Positions 23,005 to 32,309 of a stretch of DNA of 49,239 bases are shown in pieces (positions within the stretch are counted from its first letter, which is position 1; each line of letters begins with the position of its first letter). Made by a program: the position numbers and the translations under genes. Under the pieces are notes generated by a model. That model ran no database searches. It was not told the origin of the DNA and was given only the letters and a program-made list of their open reading frames with translations. This stretch comes from Halalkalicoccus subterraneus (GTDB lineage Archaea > Halobacteriota > Halobacteria > Halobacteriales > Halalkalicoccaceae). The stretch covers positions 1 through 49,239 of the forward strand of contig NZ_RDQG01000066.1 in assembly GCF_003697815.1 (NCBI RefSeq). The letters are read 5' to 3'.

Positions 23005-25950
23005 ATGAGTCGGGATTTTATTGAGGTCAAAGGGGCAGAGGAACATAATCTCAAGGACCTCGACGTGTCGATCCCACGCGAGGAGTTCACGGTCGTTACT
23101 GGTCTCTCCGGATCGGGCAAGTCCTCGCTCGCCTTCGAGACGATCTACGCCGAGGGCCAGCGCCGCTACATCGAGTCGCTCAGCGCCTACGCCCGGAACT
23201 TCCTCGGGCAGATGGACAAGCCGCAGGTGGAGTCGGTCGAGGGGCTCTCGCCGGCGATCAGCATCGACCAGAAGAACGCCGCGAACAACCCTCGTTCGAC
23301 CGTCGGCACCGTCACCGAACTCCACGACTACCTCCGACTGCTGTACGCGCGGGTCGGCACGCAGTACGACCCAATTACGGGTGAGGAGGTCGGCGAGCAG
23401 AGCGCTCAGGACATGGTCCGCGGGATCCTTTCGTTACCCGAGGGGACCCGGGCGATGATCGCCGCGCCGGTCGCACGCGACCAGAAGGGCGCCTTCGAGG
23501 ATCTCTTCGACGAGCTCGTCAGCGAGGGCTATTCCAGAGTCGAGGTCGACGGCGAGAGCTACGACCTCACGCTCGAGAAACCCGATCTGGACAAGAACTA
23601 CGATCACACCATCGACGTGATCGTCGACCGCATCGAGATCGCGCCCGACGCGCGCTCGCGGATCGCCGACAGCGTCGAGACCGCGCTGGAGGAGGCCGAC
23701 GGCGTCCTCAAACTCATCGTGCCCGATCCGCCCGATGGGATGGATCTGGGCTCGAACACCCGCTCGACTGGCTCGCTCGCCGGCGAGGGCGACGAGCGCG
23801 TGGTAATCGAGTTCTCCGAGGAACTCGGAAACCCCAACAGCGACTTCCGCTTCTCGGCGATCGAGACCCGGTCGTTCTCCTTCAACAGCCCCTACGGGGC
23901 CTGCCCGGAGTGCGAGGGGCTCGGAAAAACGAAGGAAGTCGACGAGTCGCTCGTCGTCCGGGACTCTTCGAAGTCCCTGAAGAACGTCTTCGAACCCTGG
24001 AGCTACAACCGCTCGTACTACAGAACGAGAATCGACGCCGTTGCGGAGCACTTCGGCGTGAGCCCGTCGATACCCTTCGAGGAGCTTTCCGACGATGTCC
24101 AAGAGCAGTTCCTCTACGGGACGAACTCGCAAGTGGTGTTCAAGCGCTCGACGCGAAACGGCACCCGGCGGAAGGAGAAACGCTTCGAGGGCGTTATCCC
24201 GAACCTCGACCGGCGCCACGTCGAGACCGACTCGGACTCGACGCGCGAGCACATCGAGAAGTACATGGCCGTCACCGAGTGCCCTGCCTGCGAGGGCACC
24301 CGGCTGAAGGAACAATCGAGACACGTCCTCGTCGACGACACTGCGATCACCGAGGTCAATCGAATGAGCATCGGCGACGCCCTTGCGCACTTCGAGGGAA
24401 TGGAGGCGAACCTCTCCGAGCGCGATCTGACGATCGCCGAGGAGATCCTCAAGGAGATCCGTGCCCGTCTCGGTTTCATGGAGGAAGTCGGCCTCGAATA
24501 TCTCACCCTCGATCGGGAGGCCTCCTCGCTGTCGGGCGGTGAGAGCCAGCGCATCCGGCTTGCGACCCAAGTGGGATCGGGACTGGTGGGCGTGCTCTAC
24601 GTGCTCGACGAACCGTCCATTGGACTTCACCAGCGCGACAACGACCGCCTTCTGAACACCCTCGAAGGGCTGCGCGATCTGGGCAACACCCTGATCGTCG
24701 TCGAACACGACGAGGCGACGATGCGCCGCGCGGACACCATCGTCGACATGGGCCCCGGCCCCGGAAAGCGCGGCGGCGAGGTCGTCGCCGAGGGCGACTT
24801 CGACGAGATCTGTGCCGCGGAGCGGTCGATCACCGGCGATTACCTCTCGGGGCGCAAGGCGATTCCGGTGCCCGAAACCCGGCGAGAGTTCGAGGAGACG
24901 CTGACGATCAGGGGCGCGCGCCAGCACAACCTGAAGGACATAGACGTCGAGATCCCCGTGGGAGCGTTCACGGCGATCACGGGCGTCTCGGGGTCGGGCA
25001 AGTCCACCCTGATGTTCGAGATCCTCTACAAGGCGCTCGCGCGCCGGATGAACGACAATACGTCAGTCGACCCCGGCGACCACGACGACGTCGAGGGCAT
25101 CGAGACCATCGAGAAGGTCCGGTTGATCGACCAGTCGCCCATTGGCCGGACCCCGCGGTCGAACCCCGCGACGTACACCGGCGTCTTTGACTACGTCCGC
25201 GAGCTGTTCGCCGAGACGAGCCTCGCGAAACAGCGTGGCTACGAGAAGGGCCGCTTCTCCTTCAACGTTAAGGGCGGGCGCTGCGAGGAGTGTGGCGGGC
25301 AAGGTACTGTGAAGATCGAGATGAACTTCCTCTCGGACGTCTACGTGCCCTGTGAGGCATGTGGAGGATCGCGGTACAACGACGCGACCCTCGACGTCGA
25401 GTACAAGGGCGAGACCATCGCGGACGTCCTCGACATGAGCGTCGAGGAGGCCCTCGAATTCTTCGAACACGACACGCGGCTCAAGAGCCGCCTCCAGCTC
25501 CTCTCGGACGTGGGACTCGACTACATGCGACTGGGCCAGCCCTCGACGACGCTTTCGGGAGGTGAGGCCCAGCGTATCAAACTCGCCGAGGAATTGGGCA
25601 AGCGAAACACCGGTGACACGCTCTACCTGCTCGACGAACCCACGACGGGCCTCCATAGCGAGGACGAGCGAAAGCTCATCAGCGTGCTTCAGCGGCTGGT
25701 CGACAACGGCAACTCGGTCGTCGTGGTCGAACACGAACTCGACCTCGTGAAGAACGCCGACCACATCGTCGACCTGGGCCCCGAGGGCGGCGAGAATGGA
25801 GGGAAAATCGTCGCCGAGGGAACGCCCGAAGCGGTCGCCGAGATCGAGGCCTCACACACGGGTCGCTACCTCCGGGACCTGCTTCCCGCGGTCGACATCG
25901 AGGGCCCCCGCGCCGACGAGCGTCGGCCGGCGATCGCCGACGACGACTGA
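23005..25950 (+). CDS. uvrA: Excinuclease ABC subunit A
   Basis: The 981-residue damage-recognition ATPase of nucleotide excision repair, full length for the family. First ATPase: Walker A GLSGSGKSS at 33-41, UvrB-binding region, zinc motif CPECEGLGKT, ABC signature SLSGGESQRIRLA, Walker B VLYVLDEPSIGLHQRD. Second ATPase: Walker A GVSGSGKSTLM, zinc module CEECGGQG and CEACGGSRY, signature TLSGGEAQRIKLA, Walker B LYLLDEPTTGLHSED. The acidic insertions are typical of haloarchaeal versions. Haloarchaea carry bacterial-type uvrABC; uvrB and uvrC are not in this window. The ATG at 23005 gives the conserved MSRDFIEVKGAEEHNLK. Confidence 0.97.
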   Translation: MSRDFIEVKGAEEHNLKDLDVSIPREEFTVVTGLSGSGKSSLAFETIYAEGQRRYIESLSAYARNFLGQMDKPQVESVEGLSPAISIDQKNAANNPRSTVGTVTELHDYLRLLYARVGTQYDPITGEEVGEQSAQDMVRGILSLPEGTRAMIAAPVARDQKGAFEDLFDELVSEGYSRVEVDGESYDLTLEKPDLDKNYDHTIDVIVDRIEIAPDARSRIADSVETALEEADGVLKLIVPDPPDGMDLGSNTRSTGSLAGEGDERVVIEFSEELGNPNSDFRFSAIETRSFSFNSPYGACPECEGLGKTKEVDESLVVRDSSKSLKNVFEPWSYNRSYYRTRIDAVAEHFGVSPSIPFEELSDDVQEQFLYGTNSQVVFKRSTRNGTRRKEKRFEGVIPNLDRRHVETDSDSTREHIEKYMAVTECPACEGTRLKEQSRHVLVDDTAITEVNRMSIGDALAHFEGMEANLSERDLTIAEEILKEIRARLGFMEEVGLEYLTLDREASSLSGGESQRIRLATQVGSGLVGVLYVLDEPSIGLHQRDNDRLLNTLEGLRDLGNTLIVVEHDEATMRRADTIVDMGPGPGKRGGEVVAEGDFDEICAAERSITGDYLSGRKAIPVPETRREFEETLTIRGARQHNLKDIDVEIPVGAFTAITGVSGSGKSTLMFEILYKALARRMNDNTSVDPGDHDDVEGIETIEKVRLIDQSPIGRTPRSNPATYTGVFDYVRELFAETSLAKQRGYEKGRFSFNVKGGRCEECGGQGTVKIEMNFLSDVYVPCEACGGSRYNDATLDVEYKGETIADVLDMSVEEALEFFEHDTRLKSRLQLLSDVGLDYMRLGQPSTTLSGGEAQRIKLAEELGKRNTGDTLYLLDEPTTGLHSEDERKLISVLQRLVDNGNSVVVVEHELDLVKNADHIVDLGPEGGENGGKIVAEGTPEAVAEIEASHTGRYLRDLLPAVDIEGPRADERRPAIADDD

Positions 25951-26006
25951 TCCGCGGAAGCTCGGTCGTCCGCGCCTTCTTTTCCTTGCATCCCGTAGTT
26001 CAGAGT

Positions 26007-26999
26007 ATGACCACCGTCTATGCGGCCATGCGGAACACGCTGCTCGTCGCCCGCGGGGACGACGACAGCGGCTGGCGAAGCGAACGCCGCCTCGGCGAGT
26101 ACGACCTCCAGTGTCTCGCCGTCTCGCCCGAGGCTCCTGAGCGGGTCTTCGTCGGCACCTTCGAGAACGGTCCCCTCAGAAGCGCCGACGGCGGGCGTTC
26201 GTTCGAGCGAGTCGGCGATGGAATCGACGCCGACCGGGTGATGAGCGCGACCGTCAGTCCCCACGACCCCGAGGCGGTCTGGGTCGGCACCGAACCGAGC
26301 GCGGTCTACCGCTCCCGGGACGCCGGCGACAGTTGGGAGCGAGTGGAGGGGATCACCGACCAGCCCTCCGAGCCCGAGTGGTACTTCCCGCCCAGACCGG
26401 ACACCCACCACGTCCGGTGGATCGAACTCGATCCGCACGATCCTCGGCGAGTGTACGTCGGGATCGAACTCGGCGCGCTACTCGTGAGCGACGACGCCGG
26501 CGGGACGTGGCGCGAGCGTCCCCCCGGATCGCGCCGGGACAACCACTCGCTTTCGACCCATCCCGATGACCCGGGACGGGTCTACTCCGCGGCGGGCGAC
26601 GGCTACGCCGAGAGCCACGACGGCGGCGAGTCGTGGACTCACCTGCAGGAAGGGTTGGATCACCGCTACTGCTGGAGCGTGTGCCCCGATCCGAGCGACC
26701 CCGATGCCGTCCTCGTTTCGAGTGCGAGCGGGGCGCGCTCGGCCCACTCCCCCGGTTCTGCCGATTCGTACGTCTATCGTCGGCGGGACGGCATCTGGGA
26801 GCGCCTCCATGATCGGGGGCTTCCTATGGGTGAGGGCGTCGTCCGGGCGGTGCTGGCGGTCCACGAGGGCGAGTTCTACGCCGCGAACAACCGCGGGCTC
26901 TTTCGCTCCGAGGACGGTGGGGAGTCCTGGGCGCGTCTCCCGATCGACTGGTCCGAGGAGTTCGAGCGACAGGCGCCGCGCGGGCTGGTCGTCGTCTGA
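26007..26999 (+). CDS. BNR/Asp-box repeat beta-propeller protein
   Basis: 330 residues with at least five Asp-box repeats of the S-x-D-x-G-x-x-W/F type: RSADGGRSFERV, RSRDAGDSWERV, VSDDAGGTWRERP, SHDGGESWTHL and RSEDGGESWARL. Each is preceded by a beta-strand such as PERVFVGTFENGPL or PRRVYVGIELGALL. It should fold as a six- or seven-blade propeller, as in sialidases and VPS10-type proteins, but the sialidase Arg triad is not evident. No signal peptide is seen, so it is probably cytoplasmic. The ATG at 26007 is preferred over an upstream start. It follows uvrA by 56 nt on the same strand. Function unknown. Confidence 0.82.
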   Translation: MTTVYAAMRNTLLVARGDDDSGWRSERRLGEYDLQCLAVSPEAPERVFVGTFENGPLRSADGGRSFERVGDGIDADRVMSATVSPHDPEAVWVGTEPSAVYRSRDAGDSWERVEGITDQPSEPEWYFPPRPDTHHVRWIELDPHDPRRVYVGIELGALLVSDDAGGTWRERPPGSRRDNHSLSTHPDDPGRVYSAAGDGYAESHDGGESWTHLQEGLDHRYCWSVCPDPSDPDAVLVSSASGARSAHSPGSADSYVYRRRDGIWERLHDRGLPMGEGVVRAVLAVHEGEFYAANNRGLFRSEDGGESWARLPIDWSEEFERQAPRGLVVV

Positions 27000-27041
27000 A
27001 AAACCCGGTCAAAGGCCTTCGTCGGTTCGCTTTCCGCCTTC

Positions 27042-27060
27042 GAAACCGGTGATCGGTTTC
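27042..27060. terminator. 7-bp inverted repeat between two genes
   Basis: GAAACCG-GTGAT-CGGTTTC, an exact dyad 43 nt after the stop of the BNR-repeat gene and upstream of the TATA box of the next gene. It could be a 3' hairpin or a regulatory dyad. Confidence 0.35.
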
Positions 27061-27088
27061 CGTTCGTTTCCGCCGCGGAAGCGAGAAG

Positions 27089-27096
27089 GTATTTAG
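27089..27096 (+). promoter_or_regulatory. TATA-like box for the flavoprotein gene
   Basis: GTATTTAG about 27 nt before the ATG at 27121, consistent with leaderless initiation. Confidence 0.5.
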
Positions 27097-27120
27097 TCGG
27101 TGCTCCGGTAGAGTCAGTCC

Positions 27121-28206
27121 ATGTACGACTTCGTCGTGGTCGGGGCCGGTCCCGCCGGTTCGCGCTTCGCCCGCCGCGCCGCCGAGGAGGGCTACGACGT
27201 ACTCGCGTTGGAGCAGGGCTCCGTCGGCGAGCCCTTGGCCTGTTCGGGCCACGTCAGCACCGACATCTGGGAATACACGACCGACGGCGCTCGTGAGGAA
27301 CTGCTCCAGAACGAGATCACGGGCGCGCGGTTCCACCTCGACGGACCCGGAAGCGAGTCCCACCCCTTCTATCGGGAGGAGCCGATCTCGAACGTGATCG
27401 ACCGCGTGGGGCTCGACCGGCACCTCGCGGCGGCCGCCCGCGATGCCGGCGCCGATCTGCGGGAAGGCCACACCGTCACGGCGGTCATCGAGGAGGACGA
27501 CCACGTCGTCGTCGCGGCGAGCACGCCCGACGGGTCGGCGCAGTTCCGCGCGCGGATGGTCGCGGGCTGTGACGGACCTATCTCTCGAACTCGACGCGAC
27601 CTCGGGATCGACGAGCCCGACGAGCTGCTCCACGGCGTGCTCGGCTTCACCGACGAGACCGACCACGGCGACCGCGTCGACGTCCACCTGACCGTCCCGC
27701 GATTCTTCGCGTGGCGCATTCCACGGGGCGAAGCCGGCGTCGAGTACGGCCTCGGCGCCCCACCGGGCCGGGAAGTCCGCGGGCTGTTCGAGGAGTTCAC
27801 CGAGGGATACGGCGCCGACACGGAGAACGTCTGTTCGGGGATGATCCCGATCGGCCCACCCAAGCGAGTCACCAGCGACCGGGGCTTCCTGATCGGCGAC
27901 GCGGCCGCTCAGACGAAACCGTTCACCGGCGGCGGGATTCTGTATGGAATGACCGCCGCCGACCACGCCGCCGAGCGGATCGACCCCGAGGACCCGACGA
28001 GCCTCAAAGCCTACGAAAAAGCGTGGCGCACGGACCTCTCCCGTGAGATCCGGATGGGCGGCTGGCTCCGGCGGGCCTACTCGCTGCCCGAGCCGGTACA
28101 GAAAGCGGGGCTCGGTGCGCTCTCGGGCGAGATCGGCGTTCACATGGACCGTCCGAGCTCGCTCTTTTCGCGCGCCCAACTGAAGGCGCTGTTCTCGCGG
28201 TCCTAA
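27121..28206 (+). CDS. Geranylgeranyl reductase family FAD-dependent oxidoreductase
   Basis: 361 residues. N-terminal dinucleotide-binding motif VVVGAGPAGSRFARRAAE (6-23), the conserved cysteine segment EPLACSGHVS at about 38-47, and the late FAD motif GDAAAQTKPFTGGGILYGM (about 259-277). All are typical of archaeal geranylgeranyl reductases, which saturate the isoprenoid chains of membrane lipids. A role on archaeol precursors, menaquinone or another prenylated compound is possible; haloarchaea carry several paralogues, so substrate cannot be assigned. The last 4 nt overlap the stop of the convergent YgfZ-type gene. Confidence 0.88.
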   Translation: MYDFVVVGAGPAGSRFARRAAEEGYDVLALEQGSVGEPLACSGHVSTDIWEYTTDGAREELLQNEITGARFHLDGPGSESHPFYREEPISNVIDRVGLDRHLAAAARDAGADLREGHTVTAVIEEDDHVVVAASTPDGSAQFRARMVAGCDGPISRTRRDLGIDEPDELLHGVLGFTDETDHGDRVDVHLTVPRFFAWRIPRGEAGVEYGLGAPPGREVRGLFEEFTEGYGADTENVCSGMIPIGPPKRVTSDRGFLIGDAAAQTKPFTGGGILYGMTAADHAAERIDPEDPTSLKAYEKAWRTDLSREIRMGGWLRRAYSLPEPVQKAGLGALSGEIGVHMDRPSSLFSRAQLKALFSRS

Positions 28207-29276
28207 TAGCTCGGAACCCGCGCCGAGCGCCCGCTGCCCTCGACGAACGGTAGTTCGCTCACGATCGCGGCCACTGTCTCGTCCCCGACCGTCACCTCTT
28301 CGCTTTCGAGCCCGAACTCCACGAGCGCGAACGCGATCGGTTCGTCGAGCGAGGGGCTCTCGATCGCGCGGGTCACCTCCCCGACCACCTCGTCGGCCGA
28401 AACTGACGCACCCGCCTCGGGAACCGCCTCACACCGCAGGCCGACGAGGCGCTTGCTGGGCTCCCCTCGATTTTCGACGCGGCTGATGACCTCTTGGCCG
28501 ACGAAACAGCCCTTCTCGAAGTCCACGGCGTTCCTGAGCCCCAGCACGTTCGGGATCCGGCCCTTCAATTCGCTCGCGAAGAGCGGGGTTCCGGCCTCCA
28601 GCGTCAGCGTTTCGTAGGTCCGGGTACCGAAGGGGACCGCCCCGGACCCGTAGTTGATCAGGGTATCGAGGACGGTGTCGGCCTCCGCGACGCTACAGAC
28701 GATCTCGTAGCTGTCCTCGCCGGCGAGGTCGTCGCCCGCGATGACGGTGACGCCCACGTCGTGGATCGTCCCCCGGTCGAAGACGAGTTCGCCCTCGGGG
28801 ACGCCGATCTTGTTGAGCACGCTCGCGACTTTCTCGGTCGCTTTCGGCCCATGAACCCCGAACACCGCGAGGTCGTCGCTCGCGACGTCGATCTCGACGT
28901 CCTGAATGAACACCTTCTCGCGCCACTCATCGGCCAGCTCCTGGGCTCGTCCGGGCGGGACGAAAAGCAGGAGACGCTCGCCGGCGTTGTAGACGTAGAG
29001 ATCGAGTTCGATCCGGCCTTGAGGATCACACAACAGCGCATAGGTGCCCTCGCCGTCGTCCGTCGGGACGTGGTTCGAGACGACGTTGTCGACGTATTCC
29101 ACCCTGTCCTCGCCGGTGATCGTCAGGACGCCGTAGGCCATCTCGATGACCCCGACGCCGTTTCTCACCGCCTGATGCGTGCGCTCGGGGCGGCCGTAGT
29201 GGCGCGGTACCCGTCGGCCGCCGCGCTCCTCGAAGGTGGCACCGTGGTTCTCGTGGAACGGTTCGAGGACGGTCAC
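28203..29276 (-). CDS. YgfZ/GcvT-type folate-binding protein
   Basis: 357 residues of the aminomethyltransferase (GcvT) fold. The signature K-G-C-F-V-G-Q-E at 255-262 is the YgfZ/Iba57 motif, which links folate to repair or assembly of Fe-S enzymes. True GcvT lacks that cysteine motif. It also has SNHVPTDDGEGTYALLCDPQ in the N-terminal folate-binding region. The annotation aminomethyltransferase would be a plausible alternative. The start is the GTG at 29276 (MTVLEPFHENHGATF); no ATG is available in frame upstream, and an out-of-frame ATG at 29302 leads to a stop after nine codons. Confidence 0.85.
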   Translation of the reverse strand: MTVLEPFHENHGATFEERGGRRVPRHYGRPERTHQAVRNGVGVIEMAYGVLTITGEDRVEYVDNVVSNHVPTDDGEGTYALLCDPQGRIELDLYVYNAGERLLLFVPPGRAQELADEWREKVFIQDVEIDVASDDLAVFGVHGPKATEKVASVLNKIGVPEGELVFDRGTIHDVGVTVIAGDDLAGEDSYEIVCSVAEADTVLDTLINYGSGAVPFGTRTYETLTLEAGTPLFASELKGRIPNVLGLRNAVDFEKGCFVGQEVISRVENRGEPSKRLVGLRCEAVPEAGASVSADEVVGEVTRAIESPSLDEPIAFALVEFGLESEEVTVGDETVAAIVSELPFVEGSGRSARVPSY

Positions 29277-29339
29277 CGTCGTCCCCTCGCTGTGTCGCTC
29301 ATACTCCGAATCGGTGGTCGCGGCGGTAAAGCGTGGCGC

Positions 29340-29630
29340 TTAGAACGGGAGGCGATCACGCAGCCGGTCGAGGAGCGACGGCGAGTCCGCCTCGGGGTCG
29401 GGAAGGACCGATTCGTCGGGGCGGATGACGGTGCGGTCGCCGTTCTTCTCGACGGCGATCAGGTCGTCGCGCTTCAGCTCGCTCAGCGCGGTTTCGAGTT
29501 GGTCGATGGTCACGTCCGCACGGGTCCGCAGTTCGAGGACAGTCATCCCGCCGTCCGGCCGCTCGACGAGCGCGTCGATGACGGCGACCTCGCTGTCGGT
29601 GCGGTTCCGGTGCACCCGCTTTGCGCCCAT
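29340..29630 (-). CDS. Small winged-helix haloarchaeal protein (DUF6432-like)
   Basis: 96 residues beginning MGAKRVHRNRTDSEVAVIDA. A winged helix-turn-helix pattern covers about 12-65: VLELRTRADVTIDQLETALS is the recognition-helix region, and LIAVEKNGDRTVIRP is the wing. The C-terminal tail is acidic and ends SLLDRLRDRLPF, a conserved-looking ending. It resembles small haloarchaeal proteins labelled DUF6432, assigned from memory. The ATG at 29630 is favoured over one three codons upstream. It lies 63 nt upstream of the YgfZ-type gene on the same strand and may be co-transcribed with it. Confidence 0.75.
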   Translation of the reverse strand: MGAKRVHRNRTDSEVAVIDALVERPDGGMTVLELRTRADVTIDQLETALSELKRDDLIAVEKNGDRTVIRPDESVLPDPEADSPSLLDRLRDRLPF

Positions 29631-29731
29631 ACCCCCCACTCCGTCGGGAGGGGATTTATACTGTGGGCCGCTCGGGTCGCCGACCTCTGACGGAGCAGTA
29701 CTCTTTTAGCCCTGACCGGGTAGGTACTGCC

Positions 29732-30532
29732 ATGAGCCTTCGGTGTTCCCTTCTCGGACACGAGTACGGGGAAAGCGAGATCGAACGCGAGCGCGAAGAG
29801 CGGGGCAACGAGGTCGTCATCAGCGTGGTCGAACTCGAACGCTGCGTCCACTGTGGGAAGGCAAAGACCATCAGCGAGAACACCGAGGTCACCCAGCGCA
29901 CCGGATCGCGAACCGAGTCCATCCGGGAGGACACCCCGCAGTCGGCCGAAGCGCAGACCGGGGGACCGGGGATCAGGCCCCGTCCCGACGTCGCGTCCCC
30001 GTCCCCGCAAGCCGACCGCCCAGTCGACAGCCGACCGCGGACGGACTCCCACGCGAGGGCCGACGCCGATCCCGCCGACGAGGACACCGAAATCGTCGAC
30101 GGGGCGCCCGCCGACGGACCGGACGGGACCGAGCGCGACTCGGGTGCCTGGCCCGACGTGGAGGACGCGCGGGGTGGAGACGGATCCAGCGGGTGGCCCG
30201 AGACCGACGGCGAGGACGAGGGGTTCGACGCGGAGGCGCCCGACGGCAAGACGGATCTCGAGTTCGGCGGCGGGCTGACCCCGCAGACGGACCAGGGTGC
30301 GGAGATCATCGACTCTTCGGGCGGGTCGAGCACGGACGCTGGCGATACGGAGCCGACGTTCGTCAGTGCGGGGCCGCGGCCCGCCCCGGACCGGCCGCCC
30401 GAATCGGCCAGTGAGACGACGCTTTTCTGTCCGAACTGTGGGACCTCCGGCCTCGACGACCGGGAGTCGCTTCGGGCGGGCGACATCTGTCCGGAGTGTC
30501 ACAAGGGGTATCTCTCCGAAGGCGAGCGCTGA
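29732..30532 (+). CDS. Haloarchaeal zinc-ribbon protein with long disordered linker (DUF7093-like)
   Basis: 266 residues in three parts. An N-terminal module (1-50) reads MSLRCSLLGHEYGESEIERE and then LERCVHCGKAKTI, with Cys/His ligands. A long acidic linker of about 170 residues is rich in Asp, Gly, Pro and Ser and is probably disordered. The C-terminal zinc ribbon reads TLFCPNCGTSGLDDRES and GDICPECHKGYLSEGER. Two zinc modules tethered by a flexible acidic linker suggest an adaptor or nucleic-acid-binding role. I associate it from memory with the DUF7093 family. The ATG at 29732 starts the conserved N-terminus. DUF5611 follows 39 nt downstream on the same strand. Confidence 0.78.
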   Translation: MSLRCSLLGHEYGESEIEREREERGNEVVISVVELERCVHCGKAKTISENTEVTQRTGSRTESIREDTPQSAEAQTGGPGIRPRPDVASPSPQADRPVDSRPRTDSHARADADPADEDTEIVDGAPADGPDGTERDSGAWPDVEDARGGDGSSGWPETDGEDEGFDAEAPDGKTDLEFGGGLTPQTDQGAEIIDSSGGSSTDAGDTEPTFVSAGPRPAPDRPPESASETTLFCPNCGTSGLDDRESLRAGDICPECHKGYLSEGER

Positions 30533-30571
30533 GACGAAACCCGTAAATCCGCCGCTGTCGAACGGAGGCCA

Positions 30572-30967
30572 ATGCGAGAGTACAAGATGCGACGCGGCGA
30601 GCACCTCGAGGAGCGGATCCCCGACATGGAGGGGACCATCGAGGAGTACTTCGGCTCGATCACCGACACCGAGGAGTTCAACGGCAGCGACCTCCACGTG
30701 GTCGACGACCCCGACAACCCCGTCTTCAAGCGGATCGTCGCCGGGGCGGTCGCCTACAGCGGCAAGAAGGACAAACTCGCGGTCCACTTCGAGGAACGCC
30801 CCGCAGAGGACGTCATCGCCGAGGGCAACGCCGACGCCGCCGCCGACGCGGTCGACGCCAAGAACAGCTTCCTGCTCGAAGCAACGGGTCGGGACGCCAA
30901 ATCGCGCCGCGAGTCGATGAAACGAGACGTCGAGGACAAGGACACCGACGTCCCCGACGCTAGCTGA
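30572..30967 (+). CDS. DUF5611 family protein
   Basis: 131 residues starting MREYKMRRGEHLEERIPDME. The central segment DLHVVDDPDNPVFKRIVAGA and the KKDKLAVHFEERPAE stretch fit the archaeal DUF5611 family, which has no assigned function. The C-terminus (about 95-131) is a charged tail. A GGAGG lies 3 nt before the ATG, closer than an ideal Shine-Dalgarno. Its last 8 nt overlap the end of the FAU-1 gene on the opposite strand. Confidence 0.78.
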   Translation: MREYKMRRGEHLEERIPDMEGTIEEYFGSITDTEEFNGSDLHVVDDPDNPVFKRIVAGAVAYSGKKDKLAVHFEERPAEDVIAEGNADAAADAVDAKNSFLLEATGRDAKSRRESMKRDVEDKDTDVPDAS

Positions 30968-32309
30968 GCGCGCGCTCGATCGCCGTCGCCACGTCGCGAG
31001 CTTTTTCGGCCAGCTCGTCGCGTACGAGCCCTGTAGCGACCGCCGCGTCCAGTTCGTCGTCGTCGACGCGCTCGACGGTCCCGTCCGTTCTCCTGATCAC
31101 GTCGACGTGCAGGTCGACGTATCGTGCGCTGTTCGGAAAAAGTTCGACGGGCGTACAGACGTTGACGTAGGTCCCCTTCGTCTCGCCGTCTCCGGTCTCG
31201 TAGACCGTCGGATACCACCAGCGCCCCTCTTTGAGGGTGGTGATCGCGACGTCACCCGACTCGCGGGGCACGTCGAGCGCGTCGTAGCTCCCGCCCGCGG
31301 TCATCTCGCGGCGCAGCGTGATCGAGCCTTCGGGGTCGTACTCGGTCACCTCGCCGCGTCCGAGCGTGATCACCCGTCCAGTAGGTTTGCCGTGCTCGAT
31401 GGCGAGCCCGTCGCCCGTTTGAGGGCCGAACTGGCTCGCGACCGCGTCGAAGGGGAACCCTTCGGGCTCACAGAGCGCCTCCGCGAAGTCCACGGCGTCG
31501 CTCGCGCGGTTCGAGCCGGCCTTGATCCGGTGGTGGCCCGCCATCGTGGTCGTGACCTCTCGTCGAACGTCATCGAGCGAGAACCGGCTCTCGCGACCGA
31601 ACCAGCACCACGCACCCGCGTACGGGTTCGACTCGCCCTCCTCGATCTCCCCGGCGAGGACCGCCGCCCGCGAGAGCGCCTCGTCCAGGTCGTCGAGGCC
31701 CGCCCCCCGCGCACGCCGGCCGAGCGAGACGCCCCAGCCGTCCGGGACCTCCACCGACAGCAGATCGACCAGTCCGGCGGTCTCGGCGTCGGGCGCGTCG
31801 ATCCCCGACTCTCCCTCGCGAAGCGCCGCCAGCCCGCCGGGCGTTCGTGCGCTGATCGCCGTCGACACGCGTGGATCGTCGCCGCTCCAGGGGGCGGCGG
31901 GATCCGTGACTTGGACTCGAAGGGTGTCGCCCTTCTCGACGTACCCCTCTGTGTCGTCGAAGGGCAGGTAGCTCCGGCCCCCGTCGAGCGAGACGACCGC
32001 CCCGCCGCCGCGGGTCCCCTCGACGGTCCCCTCGTGGATCGAGCCCAGCGGGGTCGGGTCGTCCCACCGGAAGGCGTCGCGCCCGACGGCGAGCAGCTCT
32101 TTCGCCTCCGCGACCGCGTCCGGATCGCCCGACAGCGAGACGCCCTGGCGGTCGCGACTCGTAGCACAGGAGAGATTGGCGGGGCCATCCGGGAACTCCT
32201 CCGCGAAACGCTCGTGGATCGGCTCAGTTGCCTGCACCACTTCGTGGCCCGCCTCGGAGAACAGCCGGGAGAGCGCGGTCGTGTAGATTCCCCGGAGCGC
32301 GACCCTCAT
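30960..32309 (-). CDS. FAU-1-type RNA-binding protein/RNase E/G-like, DUF402 domain
   Basis: 449 residues. The N-terminal part begins MRVALRGIYTTALSRLFSEA. An S1-like beta-barrel follows in the region GSIHEGTVEGTRGGGAVVSL. The C-terminal DUF402 domain contains RRWWYPTVYET-like sequence (here KEGRWWYPTVYETGDGE) and ARYVDLHVDVIRRTDG. This is the architecture of Pyrococcus FAU-1, an AU-rich-RNA-binding protein related to RNase E/G and implicated in rRNA maturation. The ATG at 32309 is chosen over an upstream frame extension. Its start overlaps the stop of the DUF7532-like gene by ATGA, so the two are translationally coupled. It converges with DUF5611 with an 8-nt overlap. Confidence 0.85.
   Translation of the reverse strand: MRVALRGIYTTALSRLFSEAGHEVVQATEPIHERFAEEFPDGPANLSCATSRDRQGVSLSGDPDAVAEAKELLAVGRDAFRWDDPTPLGSIHEGTVEGTRGGGAVVSLDGGRSYLPFDDTEGYVEKGDTLRVQVTDPAAPWSGDDPRVSTAISARTPGGLAALREGESGIDAPDAETAGLVDLLSVEVPDGWGVSLGRRARGAGLDDLDEALSRAAVLAGEIEEGESNPYAGAWCWFGRESRFSLDDVRREVTTTMAGHHRIKAGSNRASDAVDFAEALCEPEGFPFDAVASQFGPQTGDGLAIEHGKPTGRVITLGRGEVTEYDPEGSITLRREMTAGGSYDALDVPRESGDVAITTLKEGRWWYPTVYETGDGETKGTYVNVCTPVELFPNSARYVDLHVDVIRRTDGTVERVDDDELDAAVATGLVRDELAEKARDVATAIERALS

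Noticed and set aside
23434-24927. 497-codon minus-strand frame opposite uvrA
   Set aside because: Antisense shadow of an unmistakable UvrA; same cause as above.
26824-28179. 451-codon minus-strand frame opposite the BNR and flavoprotein genes
   Set aside because: It spans two unrelated plus-strand genes and their spacer, and its sequence has no domain.
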